From assembly GCA_937858995.1 (NCBI GenBank), contig CALLZC010000071.1:1-44594 (forward strand): a stretch of DNA of 44,594 nt, read 5' to 3'. Made by a program: the position numbers and the translations under genes. This document shows, one piece after another, positions 8,042 through 15,936 of this stretch. This stretch comes from an uncultured Nostocoides sp. GTDB lineage: Bacteria; Actinomycetota; Actinomycetes; Actinomycetales; Dermatophilaceae. Position 1 is the first letter of the stretch. Every line of letters starts with the position of its first letter. The notes under the pieces are model-generated. The model was not told the DNA's origin. It saw only the letters and a program-made list of their open reading frames with translations, and did no database searches.

Positions 8042-8722
8042 ATGCCCCGCATCCTGGTCGTCGAGGACGAACCCCTAATCAATCAGGCTGTCAGCGACCG
8101 CCTGCGCGCCGAGGGGTATGACGTGCGTTCGGCCGCGAGCGGCCCCGAGGCCGTGGCGGCGGCGGCCACCTACGCGCCGGACGCCATCGTCCTCGACATC
8201 ATGTTGCCGGGCTTCGACGGCATCGAGGTCTGCCGTCGGGTGCAGGCAGTGCGGCCCGTGCCCGTGCTGATGTTGACGGCGCGCGATGACGAGTCCGACA
8301 TCCTCATCGGCCTAGGTGTCGGGGCGGATGACTATGTGACCAAGCCTTTCCGGATGCGCGAGCTCGTGGCGCGCGTGACGGCCTTGTTGCGCCGCGTCGA
8401 GCGGGCCCGGGAACTCGCGGCCTCCCCCACCGCGCCGAAGACGGTGGGCGCCCTGGTCATCGATCCCGCGACGCGCCGGATCACGGTGCACGACACCGAA
8501 ATCCACCTCACACCACTGGAATTCGACCTGCTTGCGGCGCTGGCTGCCGCGCCCGGGACAGTGCTGACGCGCGAACGCCTGCTCCAGGAGGTGTGGGGCT
8601 GGGCCGACGCCTACGGCACCCGCACGGTGGACAGCCACATCAAGGGCCTGCGCGCCAAGATCGGAACCGACCGAATCCGCACCGTCCACGGCGTGGGGTA
8701 TGCGGTCGAGGCCGTCCAATGA
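8042..8722 (+). CDS. OmpR-family response regulator
   Basis: A 226-residue regulator. Receiver domain 1-120: acidic pocket E8-D9, phospho-acceptor D52 (VLDIMLPGFDG), T79 and K101 (VTKPF). The C-terminal winged helix (about 130-224) includes LTPLEFDLLAALAAAPG, LTRERLLQEVWG and RTVDSHIKGLRAKIG. It acts as DNA-binding output of the kinase encoded next, with which it overlaps by ATGA (8719-8722). The pair lies on the plus strand inside a minus-strand ribosomal/tRNA-modification gene string, so it is an insertion relative to the usual order. Target genes are not evident, but the kinase's membrane tail suggests an envelope signal. Confidence 0.93.
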   Translation: MPRILVVEDEPLINQAVSDRLRAEGYDVRSAASGPEAVAAAATYAPDAIVLDIMLPGFDGIEVCRRVQAVRPVPVLMLTARDDESDILIGLGVGADDYVTKPFRMRELVARVTALLRRVERARELAASPTAPKTVGALVIDPATRRITVHDTEIHLTPLEFDLLAALAAAPGTVLTRERLLQEVWGWADAYGTRTVDSHIKGLRAKIGTDRIRTVHGVGYAVEAVQ

Positions 8723-11352
8723 GCGCGCCCGAGCCGATGAGTTCGCCACTGGCCCGCGCAGCATCCTTGAAGGTCAAGCTCGGTGCCCTCGTCGGTGTGA
8801 GCGTCCTAGTAGCCACCGTGCTCGCGACCATCGGGGCGAGAAGTGCGGTCACGCCGTGGCTCGTGGTCCCCGTCACCGTCGCCCTGGCGCTCGGGGTCAC
8901 GCAGTGGCTCGCCAGCGGTATGACGGCGCCGCTGCGGGCCATGACCAGCGCCGCCGGCGCGATGGCACGCGGCGACTACTCGGCACGGATCGTTGCCAGT
9001 GGCCGTGACGAGGTGGCCGACCTGGCTCAGGCGTTCACCAGCATGGCGCAGGAACTGCGGGACGCCGACCAGCACCGCCGCGATCTGATTGCCACCGTCT
9101 CTCACGAATTGCGCACTCCCGCCGCGGCATTGCGGGCGCTCGTGGAGAATATGGCCGACGGGATCACGCCGGCCGATAGCCAGCATCTCGGCGCCGCATT
9201 GGGGCAGGCGGAGCGGCTCGGCGACCTGCTCACCGACCTCTTGGCCCTCTCGCGCCTCGATGCCGGCCTGAGCGAGCTGCGCTTGGAGCCGGTGCTTGTA
9301 GCCGATCTGCTCACCGGCGTCGCCGCGGAGCTGACGGCCTCGGGGCGGACCATCTCGACCGACATCAGCGTGACACCGAGCGGACTGACGGTCGCAGCCG
9401 AGGCCCCCCGGCTGCGGCAAGCGGTGACCAACCTCTTGGACAACGCGGTGCGGCATACGCCCCCGGGGACGAGCATCGCGCTGCATGCACGCGCACTCTC
9501 CGATGAGTGGCAGCTCGATGTGATCGACGCTGGCCCGGGGATCGCCGTGGCCGACCGCGAGCGCATCTTCGAACGATTCGGCACGGCAGCCGCCGGGGGG
9601 ACTGGGCTGGGGCTGGCCATCACCCGGTGGGTGGCGGTCCTGCACGGCGGCAGCGTCGCCGCAATCGACCCCGAGGCGGGGCGCCCCGGCGCCCGACTGC
9701 GACTGACTCTGCCACTGCAGCCGCCCAGCCGCCCACGTGCCCAGGCCCAGGCGCTGTCGGGACCTCAGGTGCCGCCGCCCGCCGCTGCCTCAGTCGCCCC
9801 CTGCGCCCCTGCCTCGCCCGCTGTCGCGGCGCGCCGGCCCTCCCCGCGGGTGTCCGACCGAACCACGCCGCCACCGGTGCTCGACGGCCTTTTCGGGAGC
9901 CTGTGGCCCGAAAGCGCGAGTTCCGGACGACCCCGGTTGGTGCTGCTGGCCGCCGTGGTCGGCGCCCTCGCGGCCGCGCTCCTGCCCGAGCGCGACATCG
10001 GTCTCGCCTGGAGCCTGGTCCTGCTGGCCTGCGGGGCGAGCATCGTGCTCAGCTCAGCGAACCGGACCTGGATCACCTGGACGGCCGTTGCCCTGGGTGC
10101 CGGCCTGGCCAGCCTCGCGACGTTGCGGGCAGCGGGCTGGCTGGTCCCGCTGTCGATCCTCGCCGGAGGCCTGCTCATCGTCGTCGCCATCGTGCCGGTG
10201 GGCACCGTCTCCAGCCTGCTCGGCGCCGCTCTGGCCTGGCCTCTGGCCGGATTGCGCGGGCTGCCCTGGCTCGGCAGATCCCTCACGATCCAGGGGCGGG
10301 CGCTGCGGTGGTGGGCGGCAGCCCGGACGCTGGTGATCAGCGCGCTCGCGCTGCTCGTGTTCGGGGCGTTGTTTGCCTCAGCCGATGCCATCTTCGGCCA
10401 CTGGGTCGACCTGCTCGTGCCCGACGTGACCATCGATGGGCTGGTCGCCCGAGCCTTCGTGGGCACCGCCGTCTTCGGAGTCACTCTGGCGGGAATCTAT
10501 CTGGCAATCAACCCGATTCGGGCGGAACTGCTGGCCGTGCCGACCGGCCGGCCGGTCGCCAAGACGTGGGAGTGGCTCATCCCGGTCGGCTTCGTCATCG
10601 GGGCATACGCCCTCTTCATTGCGGCCCAGGCGAGCGCCTGGCTCGGAGGGCACGATTATGTGCAGCAGCAGACCGGACTGAGCTATGCGGAGTACGTCCA
10701 TCAGGGATTCGGTCAATTGAGCGTGGCCACGGTCTTGACGCTCGCCGTTGTCGCTCTCGCGGCACGCAAGGCAGGGCGCGCGGACCCCGGCGATCGATTG
10801 GTGCTGCGCGTGGCCCTCGGAACGCTGTGCCTGCTCACCTTGGCCGTGGTGGCTTCGGCGCTCTGGCGCATGCACCTCTATCAGCAGGCCTTTGGCTACA
10901 CGACGCTGCGTCTGCTCGTTGACGCCTTCGAGTTCTGGGTGGCGCTGGTCCTGGTGATGGTGCTGATTGCGGGGATCTCTTTGACCGGCCGGTGGATCCC
11001 GCGTGCCGCGATCGTCGCCGGAGCGGGACTGGTGCTCGCCCTGGGGTTGATGAACCCCGAGGCCTGGGTGGCCCAACGCAACCTCGAGCGTTGGCAGGAG
11101 AGTGGCACCGTGGACCTGCACCACCTCGGCGCGCTCTCGGCCGATGCCGTGCCGGTGATCGCCGCATCGGGGCTGCCAGCGACCCAACTGCGCTGTGTCC
11201 TGGCCCAGCGCAACGCCGGGGTGCCGGTTGGCGACGGGGTGGCCGAATGGAATCTGGGGCGCGCTCGGGCGCGCGCCGCGCTCCAGTCCCTGGCCCTGAC
11301 CACCTCGGATGGCGCGTGCAACCTGGATGCCTTCGGGGTGGCGAATCGTTAG
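8719..11352 (+). CDS. Histidine kinase fused to a multi-pass DUF4153/DUF4173-type membrane domain
   Basis: An 877-residue hybrid. Two transmembrane helices (about 22-40 and 46-66) are joined by only a few residues, so there is no outer sensor domain. HAMP spans about 63-116; HisKA has H129 in ATVSHELRTP; HATPase_c has LLDNAVRHTPPG (N box), DAGPGIAV (G1) and GGTGLGLAITRW (G2), ending near 335. After a Pro/Ala-rich linker (about 335-400), some ten to eleven hydrophobic helices follow (about 405-780). They carry features of DUF4153/DUF4173 proteins: YAEYVHQGFGQLSVATVLTL, then FGYTTLRLLVDAFEFW, then NPEAWVAQRNLERW…LHHLGALSADAVPVI. Elsewhere such membrane proteins are often separate genes near a kinase; here they are one chain. 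Overlaps the regulator by ATGA. Confidence 0.9.
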   Translation: MSAPEPMSSPLARAASLKVKLGALVGVSVLVATVLATIGARSAVTPWLVVPVTVALALGVTQWLASGMTAPLRAMTSAAGAMARGDYSARIVASGRDEVADLAQAFTSMAQELRDADQHRRDLIATVSHELRTPAAALRALVENMADGITPADSQHLGAALGQAERLGDLLTDLLALSRLDAGLSELRLEPVLVADLLTGVAAELTASGRTISTDISVTPSGLTVAAEAPRLRQAVTNLLDNAVRHTPPGTSIALHARALSDEWQLDVIDAGPGIAVADRERIFERFGTAAAGGTGLGLAITRWVAVLHGGSVAAIDPEAGRPGARLRLTLPLQPPSRPRAQAQALSGPQVPPPAAASVAPCAPASPAVAARRPSPRVSDRTTPPPVLDGLFGSLWPESASSGRPRLVLLAAVVGALAAALLPERDIGLAWSLVLLACGASIVLSSANRTWITWTAVALGAGLASLATLRAAGWLVPLSILAGGLLIVVAIVPVGTVSSLLGAALAWPLAGLRGLPWLGRSLTIQGRALRWWAAARTLVISALALLVFGALFASADAIFGHWVDLLVPDVTIDGLVARAFVGTAVFGVTLAGIYLAINPIRAELLAVPTGRPVAKTWEWLIPVGFVIGAYALFIAAQASAWLGGHDYVQQQTGLSYAEYVHQGFGQLSVATVLTLAVVALAARKAGRADPGDRLVLRVALGTLCLLTLAVVASALWRMHLYQQAFGYTTLRLLVDAFEFWVALVLVMVLIAGISLTGRWIPRAAIVAGAGLVLALGLMNPEAWVAQRNLERWQESGTVDLHHLGALSADAVPVIAASGLPATQLRCVLAQRNAGVPVGDGVAEWNLGRARARAALQSLALTTSDGACNLDAFGVANR

Positions 11353-11412
11353 GTCGTGGCCAAGCCCGGGCGCCGATGACCGGGGTGCCGGAGGACTCGG
11401 GCGACCCAGACG

Positions 11413-11454
11413 CCGAACGGGGCCGCACGCCAGGTGGCGTCCAGCCCCGTTCGG
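11413..11454. terminator. Bidirectional hairpin between kinase and KH gene
   Basis: An 11-bp perfect stem (CCGAACGGGGC / GCCCCGTTCGG) encloses a second 5-bp stem (ACGCC / GGCGT). It lies between two convergent genes and can serve both. Confidence 0.75.
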
Positions 11455-11470
11455 GTATGACGTGCTGTGC

Positions 11471-11719
11471 TCAGCGCACGCGATCGGTGTCCACGATGTC
11501 GATCCGGACGTTCTGACCGCCGGCCAGCGCGCCCATCACGGTGCGCAGGGCGCTGGCCGTGCGACCCGAGCGCCCGATGACGCGACCGAGGTCGTCGGGG
11601 TGCACACGGACCTCGATCAGGCTGCCTCGGCGCAGGTCCTTGGTCCGCACGACGACATCGTCCTTGTGATCGACGATGCCGGTGACCAGGTGCTCCAGCG
11701 CCTCCTCGATCAGGGTCAC
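11471..11719 (-). CDS. khpA: KH-domain RNA-binding protein KhpA
   Basis: An 82-residue single-KH protein (YlqC/KhpA type) with the RNA-binding GxxG loop in [15 protein letters not shown]. In other Gram-positives it pairs with KhpB and affects cell division and sRNA function. It begins with GTG (11717-11719), overlapping the TGA of rpsP (11716-11718), so it is translationally coupled to S16. It is the last gene before the two-component insertion; the hairpin at 11413-11454 ends its transcript. Confidence 0.92.
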   Translation of the reverse strand: MTLIEEALEHLVTGIVDHKDDVVVRTKDLRRGSLIEVRVHPDDLGRVIGRSGRTASALRTVMGALAGGQNVRIDIVDTDRVR

Positions 11720-12210
11720 TGCTCCGGGACCTCAGCGGTGGCCTCGGGGTTGGCCTCGGCGGCAGCAACGCTCTCGTTTGCGGCCGCATCGGCTGGCGCG
11801 TCCGTCGCGACCTCGGCCTTCTTGGCCCGGCGGGCCGTGGTGGCCGGGGCATCGGACTCGCCGCCCTTGCCGGCCGCGGCGACCGCAGCCTCATACAGGT
11901 CACGCTTGCTCACCTTGGGCGCCTTGACCTTCAGGGTGCCTTCGACACCCGGCTCACCAGCGAACCGCTGCCAGTCGCCGGTGATCTTCAGCAGGGCGGC
12001 GACGGCCTCGGTCGGCTGCGCGCCTTGGCCCAGCCAATATTGCGCGCGCTCGGAGTCGATGTCGATGAGCGAGGGCTCTTCGGTGGGGTGGTACTTGCCG
12101 ATCTCCTCGATCGCCCGGCCGTCGCGCTTGGTGCGCGAGTCCATGATGACGACGCGATAGAACGGTGCGCGGATCTTGCCCATCCGCTTGAGACGAATCT
12201 TGACGGCCAC
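11716..12210 (-). CDS. rpsP: 30S ribosomal protein S16 with Ala-rich tail
   Basis: A 164-residue S16: the core (about 1-85) starts [20 protein letters not shown] and includes [18 protein letters not shown]. The remaining 75 or so residues are an Ala/Glu-rich extension ([20 protein letters not shown]…), longer than in E. coli S16 (82 residues) but common in actinobacteria. It heads the rpsP–khpA unit. The 165-bp gap upstream (12211-12375) presumably holds its promoter; I see no strong match. Confidence 0.97.
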   Translation of the reverse strand: MAVKIRLKRMGKIRAPFYRVVIMDSRTKRDGRAIEEIGKYHPTEEPSLIDIDSERAQYWLGQGAQPTEAVAALLKITGDWQRFAGEPGVEGTLKVKAPKVSKRDLYEAAVAAAGKGGESDAPATTARRAKKAEVATDAPADAAANESVAAAEANPEATAEVPEQ

Positions 12211-12375
12211 GTGGGTGGACCTCTCACTTTCGGGTATGAGCCCGGCGAGACCGCGCAGAAATGCCCGGGGAACCGTGACTCGGGGTAGGTATCGCCGCAG
12301 GCGCTGCGCCCGGGCGAAGGTGTACGAGCCTCCATTGTGGCACGACCGTCGACCCGCTCAGGACGTGCCGCAGAC

Positions 12376-12840
12376 TCAGCGGTTGCGCCAGGCGTCGGGC
12401 TGTTGCGCCAGTGCCCGGACATGTGCCGGCATGTCGCCCCGGAGCACAGCGCCCAGGGTCACCTCGTCCAGCACGCTGCGCAGGCTCGCGCGCAAGGCGA
12501 CCCAGACCACCGGCAGGTGCTCCGCGTCGCCGACATACTCCGCGTTTTGCGGGCGCACTCCTCGAACCTCGGCCAGGGGGCCGTCGACGATCCGCACCAC
12601 CGCTCCCAGGGTGATCTGCTCCGCTGGCGCGGCGAGGGAGTAGCCGCCGGCGCTGCCTCGCCGCGAGTTCACGAGCCCGCCCCTTTTGAGATCGACCAGG
12701 ATGGCCTCCAGGAACTTCTTCGGTAGCTGCTGCGTGGCAGCCAAGGACTCCGCCGACACCGGCTGCGACCCGGCGCACTGAGCGGAGGCCAGAGTCAGCA
12801 GGGCGCGGATCGCATAGTCCGTCCGTGCCGAGATGTTCAC
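12376..12840 (-). CDS. Rrf2-family transcriptional regulator without the Fe–S cysteines
   Basis: A 154-residue Rrf2 protein: winged helix with MNISARTDYAIRALLTLA, the recognition part LPKKFLEAILVDLKRGGLVNSRRG and the wing SAGGYSLAAP. IscR and NsrR hold an Fe–S cluster through three cysteines around residues 90-105. Here that segment (RGVRPQNAEYVGDAEHLP) has none; the only Cys is at 22. It is therefore more like CymR or another cluster-free Rrf2 protein. It starts with GTG and is divergent from a TauE/SafE exporter, with a palindrome in between; a 6-1-6 palindrome (12843-12855) lies just upstream of its own start. A sulfur-related signal is likely but inferred from the neighbour. Confidence 0.85.
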   Translation of the reverse strand: MNISARTDYAIRALLTLASAQCAGSQPVSAESLAATQQLPKKFLEAILVDLKRGGLVNSRRGSAGGYSLAAPAEQITLGAVVRIVDGPLAEVRGVRPQNAEYVGDAEHLPVVWVALRASLRSVLDEVTLGAVLRGDMPAHVRALAQQPDAWRNR

Positions 12841-12923
12841 GGGCCACAGTGTGGCACCCGGGGTGGCGCCTGGCCGGATCTGCTTGCGCCCCTCCCCCCT
12901 GCTCGGCTACTGTCGGCGCGTTT

Positions 12924-12940
12924 CCTATCAATTCGATAGG
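12924..12940. promoter_or_regulatory. Palindromic candidate operator for the Rrf2 regulator
   Basis: CCTATC-AATTC-GATAGG is a perfect 6-bp inverted repeat with 5-bp spacer, 23 bp before the exporter ATG and 83 bp from the regulator start, in an A/T-rich island. It is followed by ACTTATCG. Its position suits repression of the exporter; binding by the Rrf2 protein is inference. Confidence 0.55.
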
Positions 12941-12963
12941 ACTTATCGTTCTTAGGGGACTCG

Positions 12964-13890
12964 ATGCGCAAGCTCATCCTGCTGGCCCTCGTCGGCTTGG
13001 CCGCCCAACTCGTCGACGGCGGGCTCGGCATGGCCTACGGCGTCACCACCTCCACGCTGCTCTTGGCCATCGGGACCAGCCCGGCCGCCGCGTCCGCCAC
13101 GGTCCACCTCGCCGAGATCGGCACCACCTTGGCCTCCGGAATCAGTCACTGGCGCTTCGGCAATGTCGACTGGTGGGTCGTGGTCAAGGTGGGTATCCCC
13201 GGTGCGGTCGGTGCCTTCCTCGGGGCCACGGTGCTCGCCAACCTGGACGCCTCGACGGCCCGGCCGGTGATGTCCGTCATCCTGCTGGCGCTCGGCGCCT
13301 ATGTCCTGGCCCGGTTCACCCTCAAGAGCGTGCGCACCGACACGATGGGCCAGCGCCTGCGGGCCCGCGCCCTGGCGCCACTGGGGCTGTTCGCGGGCTT
13401 CCTGGACGCGACCGGGGGTGGCGGCTGGGGCCCCGTCGGCACCCCCGCGCTCTTGGCCAGCGGCCGCATCGAACCCCGCAAGGTGGTGGGCTCGATCAAC
13501 TCCGCCGAGTTCCTCGTGACGCTCGCGGCCAGCCTGGGATTCCTGCTTGCCCTGGGGTCGGAGGGCATCAACTTCACCTGGGTCTTTGCCCTGCTCCTCG
13601 GCGGGGTCATCGCCGCGCCGATCGCCGCCTACCTCGTGCGCCACGTGCCGCCGCGGATCCTGGGGGCCGGCGTCGGCGGCCTCATCATCGTGACCAACCT
13701 GCGGACCCTCCTGCACGCCGGCTGGTTCGAGGTGTCCGCCGGGGCGCTCTGGAGCGCGTATGCCGTGGCCTACAGCCTCTGGGCCGTCGCGTTGGCGTAT
13801 GCGGTGCGCCAGCACCGCGCCGAGGCGCGGGCGGAGGGCAGTCCGGAGGCGGCGCTCGCGCACGAGCGCGCCGACCTCGGGCTGAACTGA
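12964..13890 (+). CDS. TauE/SafE-family anion (sulfite) exporter
   Basis: A 308-residue integral membrane protein of the TauE/SafE family, which moves sulfite, sulfoacetate and related organosulfur anions. It shows the two-repeat family pattern: first half LVDGGLGMAYGVTTSTLLLAIG and ASATVHLAEIGTTLASG, second half FLDATGGGGWGPVGTPALL and GSINSAEFLVTLAASLGFL, with about eight hydrophobic segments. The C-terminal 30 residues are hydrophilic. An AGGGGA ribosome site precedes the ATG. The divergent Rrf2 gene and the palindrome between them suggest control by a sulfur or redox signal. Confidence 0.9.
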   Translation: MRKLILLALVGLAAQLVDGGLGMAYGVTTSTLLLAIGTSPAAASATVHLAEIGTTLASGISHWRFGNVDWWVVVKVGIPGAVGAFLGATVLANLDASTARPVMSVILLALGAYVLARFTLKSVRTDTMGQRLRARALAPLGLFAGFLDATGGGGWGPVGTPALLASGRIEPRKVVGSINSAEFLVTLAASLGFLLALGSEGINFTWVFALLLGGVIAAPIAAYLVRHVPPRILGAGVGGLIIVTNLRTLLHAGWFEVSAGALWSAYAVAYSLWAVALAYAVRQHRAEARAEGSPEAALAHERADLGLN

Positions 13891-13973
13891 CCCCTGTCGT
13901 GCTGCGCCACCGCACACCGGGGTGAGAACTGCCGCGCACGGCCCGGGACGCTGGCCGACCCTCGGCTAGGCTC

Positions 13974-15062
13974 TCACCCCCGAGCGATCACGGCCCCCCG
14001 CAGGATGACCGCCGTGGGCGCCGCCAGGACGGCCAGATCGACCCGGGGATCCCCCGGGAGCACCAGCAGATCGGCCGGTGCCCCCTCCTCGATCCCCGGC
14101 CGACCCAGCCAGGCACGGGCTCCCCAGGTCGCGGCCTGCAGCACCGCACCGGGTGGGAGCCCGGCTTCGGCTAGGCGCAGCGCCTCGCGCGGAGCCAGGC
14201 CATGGCTCAGCGAGCCACCGGCGTCCGTGCCCAGATAGATCGGCACGCCCGCGTCATACGCAGCAGTGATCGTGGCATCCCGACGTGCGTGGATGTCCAT
14301 CAACTGGCGGAAGTAGGTCGGGAACTTCTCCCGCGCGGGCGCGGCAATGGCCGGGAAGTTGTCGATATTGATCATCGTGGGAACGATGGCAATCCCCTGC
14401 GCCGCAAAGGATTCGATCGTCTCAGGTAGCAAACCACTGGCATGCTCGACACAGTCGATCCCGACGGCCGCAAGGTCGTGCAGCACCTCCTCGCCAAAAC
14501 AGTGCGCGGTCATCCGCGCCCCCAGCGCGTGCGCTGCGGCGAGTGCCTCAGCGACGGTTTCGGCGGGCCAGCAGGGTGCCAGCGCACCGCTGTCCCGGTC
14601 GATCCAGTCGCCGACGATCTTCACCCAGCCGTCGCCACGTCGGGCCTGCTCGCGCACCGCCTCGACGAGTTGTTCCGGCTCGACCTCGTTGGCGTAGTTG
14701 CGGATGTAGCGGCGGGTACGCGCGATATGGCGACCGGCCCGGATAACGACCGGCAGGTCGTCCCGGTCATCGATCCATCGGGTATCCGAGGGTGATCCGG
14801 CATCCCGGATGAGCAAGGTCCCGTTGTCCCGATCCTGCGTCGCCTGGGCGAGCGCAGTGGCCCGATCCACCGCGCCATGCGCGTCGAGCCCAATGTGACA
14901 GTGCGCATCGACCAGCCCGGGGAGCACCCAGCCAGCGAGTCGGTCCGCGGCTCCCCGGTGCGGCGCGGTGAAGCTGATCCGGCCATCGATGACCCAGATC
15001 TCATCGCGGACCTCCTGCGGCCCCACCAGGATCGGACCGGTCAGGCGTAGTGGCGCTCCCAT
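13974..15062 (-). CDS. Amidohydrolase-family metal-dependent hydrolase (Rv2915c-like)
   Basis: A 362-residue TIM-barrel amidohydrolase. Metal ligands visible are LVDAHCHIG (H-x-H), the likely bridging lysine in GWVKIVGDW, histidines in MTAHCFGEE and VEHASGL, and the catalytic aspartate in YLGTDAGGSLSHG; a beta-sandwich is made from both ends (PILVGPQ…, ADLLVLPGDPRVD). The substrate is unknown; imidazolonepropionase- or prolidase-like members share this layout. An amidohydrolase next to ffh is also present in mycobacteria. It lies 31 bp after the alpha/beta hydrolase gene and is probably the last gene of the ffh transcript. Confidence 0.85.
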   Translation of the reverse strand: MGAPLRLTGPILVGPQEVRDEIWVIDGRISFTAPHRGAADRLAGWVLPGLVDAHCHIGLDAHGAVDRATALAQATQDRDNGTLLIRDAGSPSDTRWIDDRDDLPVVIRAGRHIARTRRYIRNYANEVEPEQLVEAVREQARRGDGWVKIVGDWIDRDSGALAPCWPAETVAEALAAAHALGARMTAHCFGEEVLHDLAAVGIDCVEHASGLLPETIESFAAQGIAIVPTMINIDNFPAIAAPAREKFPTYFRQLMDIHARRDATITAAYDAGVPIYLGTDAGGSLSHGLAPREALRLAEAGLPPGAVLQAATWGARAWLGRPGIEEGAPADLLVLPGDPRVDLAVLAAPTAVILRGAVIARG

Positions 15063-15093
15063 CTGCCCAGCGTATGACGCCCGGCCCCGGTGA

Positions 15094-15936
15094 TCAGTGC
15101 GCGTTCAGCAACTGCCGCAGAGTGTCGATCACCACGGCCGGGGCATCGGTGTGCACCCAATGGCCGGCGCCCTTGACCGTCACCTTGCGCACCTGGGGGA
15201 AGAGCTCCCGCATCGTGACGGCATCGTGATCCCGGACATACTCCGAGTTCCCGCCCACCAGCCAGACCGCGGGTCCCGGAAACGCCGAAACTCCCTCTGG
15301 TACGGGGAAATCCGCGATCGCGGAGGCGGCCCCGCGAGCGGCGTCGGCGGCGATCAGCTCGAGATTGACGGCCCAGCGCCAGGTCGTCCCCTCGCGACGC
15401 AGATTCTGCAGGAGGAAGGCCCGAATCCCCGGATCCGGCTCGACCTGCGCAAAGCGGACCTCCGCGTCGGCGCGCGACGTCAGCTCCGCGAGCGGCAACG
15501 CCTGCATCCCGTGGATGTAGCCCGCGAACCGATGCAGGTTGTGATAGCTCTTCGGGGCAATATCCACCACGCACACCCGCTCGATGAGCTCCGGATGCTG
15601 CAGCGCGGTGAGCATGGCGACCTTGCCACCCAGGGAGTGGCCCACGAGGGTCCAGGGCTCGGACGGGGCGGCCGCCGCCAGGGTGGCCGCGACCGCCGCG
15701 GCGGATCCGGCATACGAAAAGCTGTGCGACCACGGCGAGCGCCCGTGATCGGGCAAGTCCACCAACAACCCGCGGGCCGCGTTGCCGTCCGGCCAGGCCA
15801 CCGCCTTGGCGATCTGGCTCCAGTTGCGCCCCTGCCCGAAAAGCCCGTGGAGGAAGGCGATTCGAGACCCTGCGGTCCCGATCGAGACCGTATGCAGTGG
15901 GCCCACCGGCACGAGACCGCCCGCGGGAGCGGTCAC
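15094..15936 (-). CDS. Alpha/beta-fold hydrolase
   Basis: A 280-residue hydrolase with the nucleophile elbow GHSLGG, an oxyanion motif FLHGLFGQGRNW, acid D in VDLPDHGRS and the final His in KGAGHWVHTDAP. The arrangement resembles YbfF/EPHD11-type esterases. Its GTG start (15934-15936) overlaps the TGA of ffh, so it is translated with ffh. The substrate cannot be told from the sequence. The start could be a few codons further in, since MTAPAGGLVPVG is weakly conserved-looking. Confidence 0.85.
   Translation of the reverse strand: MTAPAGGLVPVGPLHTVSIGTAGSRIAFLHGLFGQGRNWSQIAKAVAWPDGNAARGLLVDLPDHGRSPWSHSFSYAGSAAAVAATLAAAAPSEPWTLVGHSLGGKVAMLTALQHPELIERVCVVDIAPKSYHNLHRFAGYIHGMQALPLAELTSRADAEVRFAQVEPDPGIRAFLLQNLRREGTTWRWAVNLELIAADAARGAASAIADFPVPEGVSAFPGPAVWLVGGNSEYVRDHDAVTMRELFPQVRKVTVKGAGHWVHTDAPAVVIDTLRQLLNAH

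Noticed and set aside
13891-13973. Possible hairpin between the TauE gene and the amidohydrolase gene
   Set aside because: Only short CCCC/GGGG pairing with mismatches; not good enough to call a terminator.
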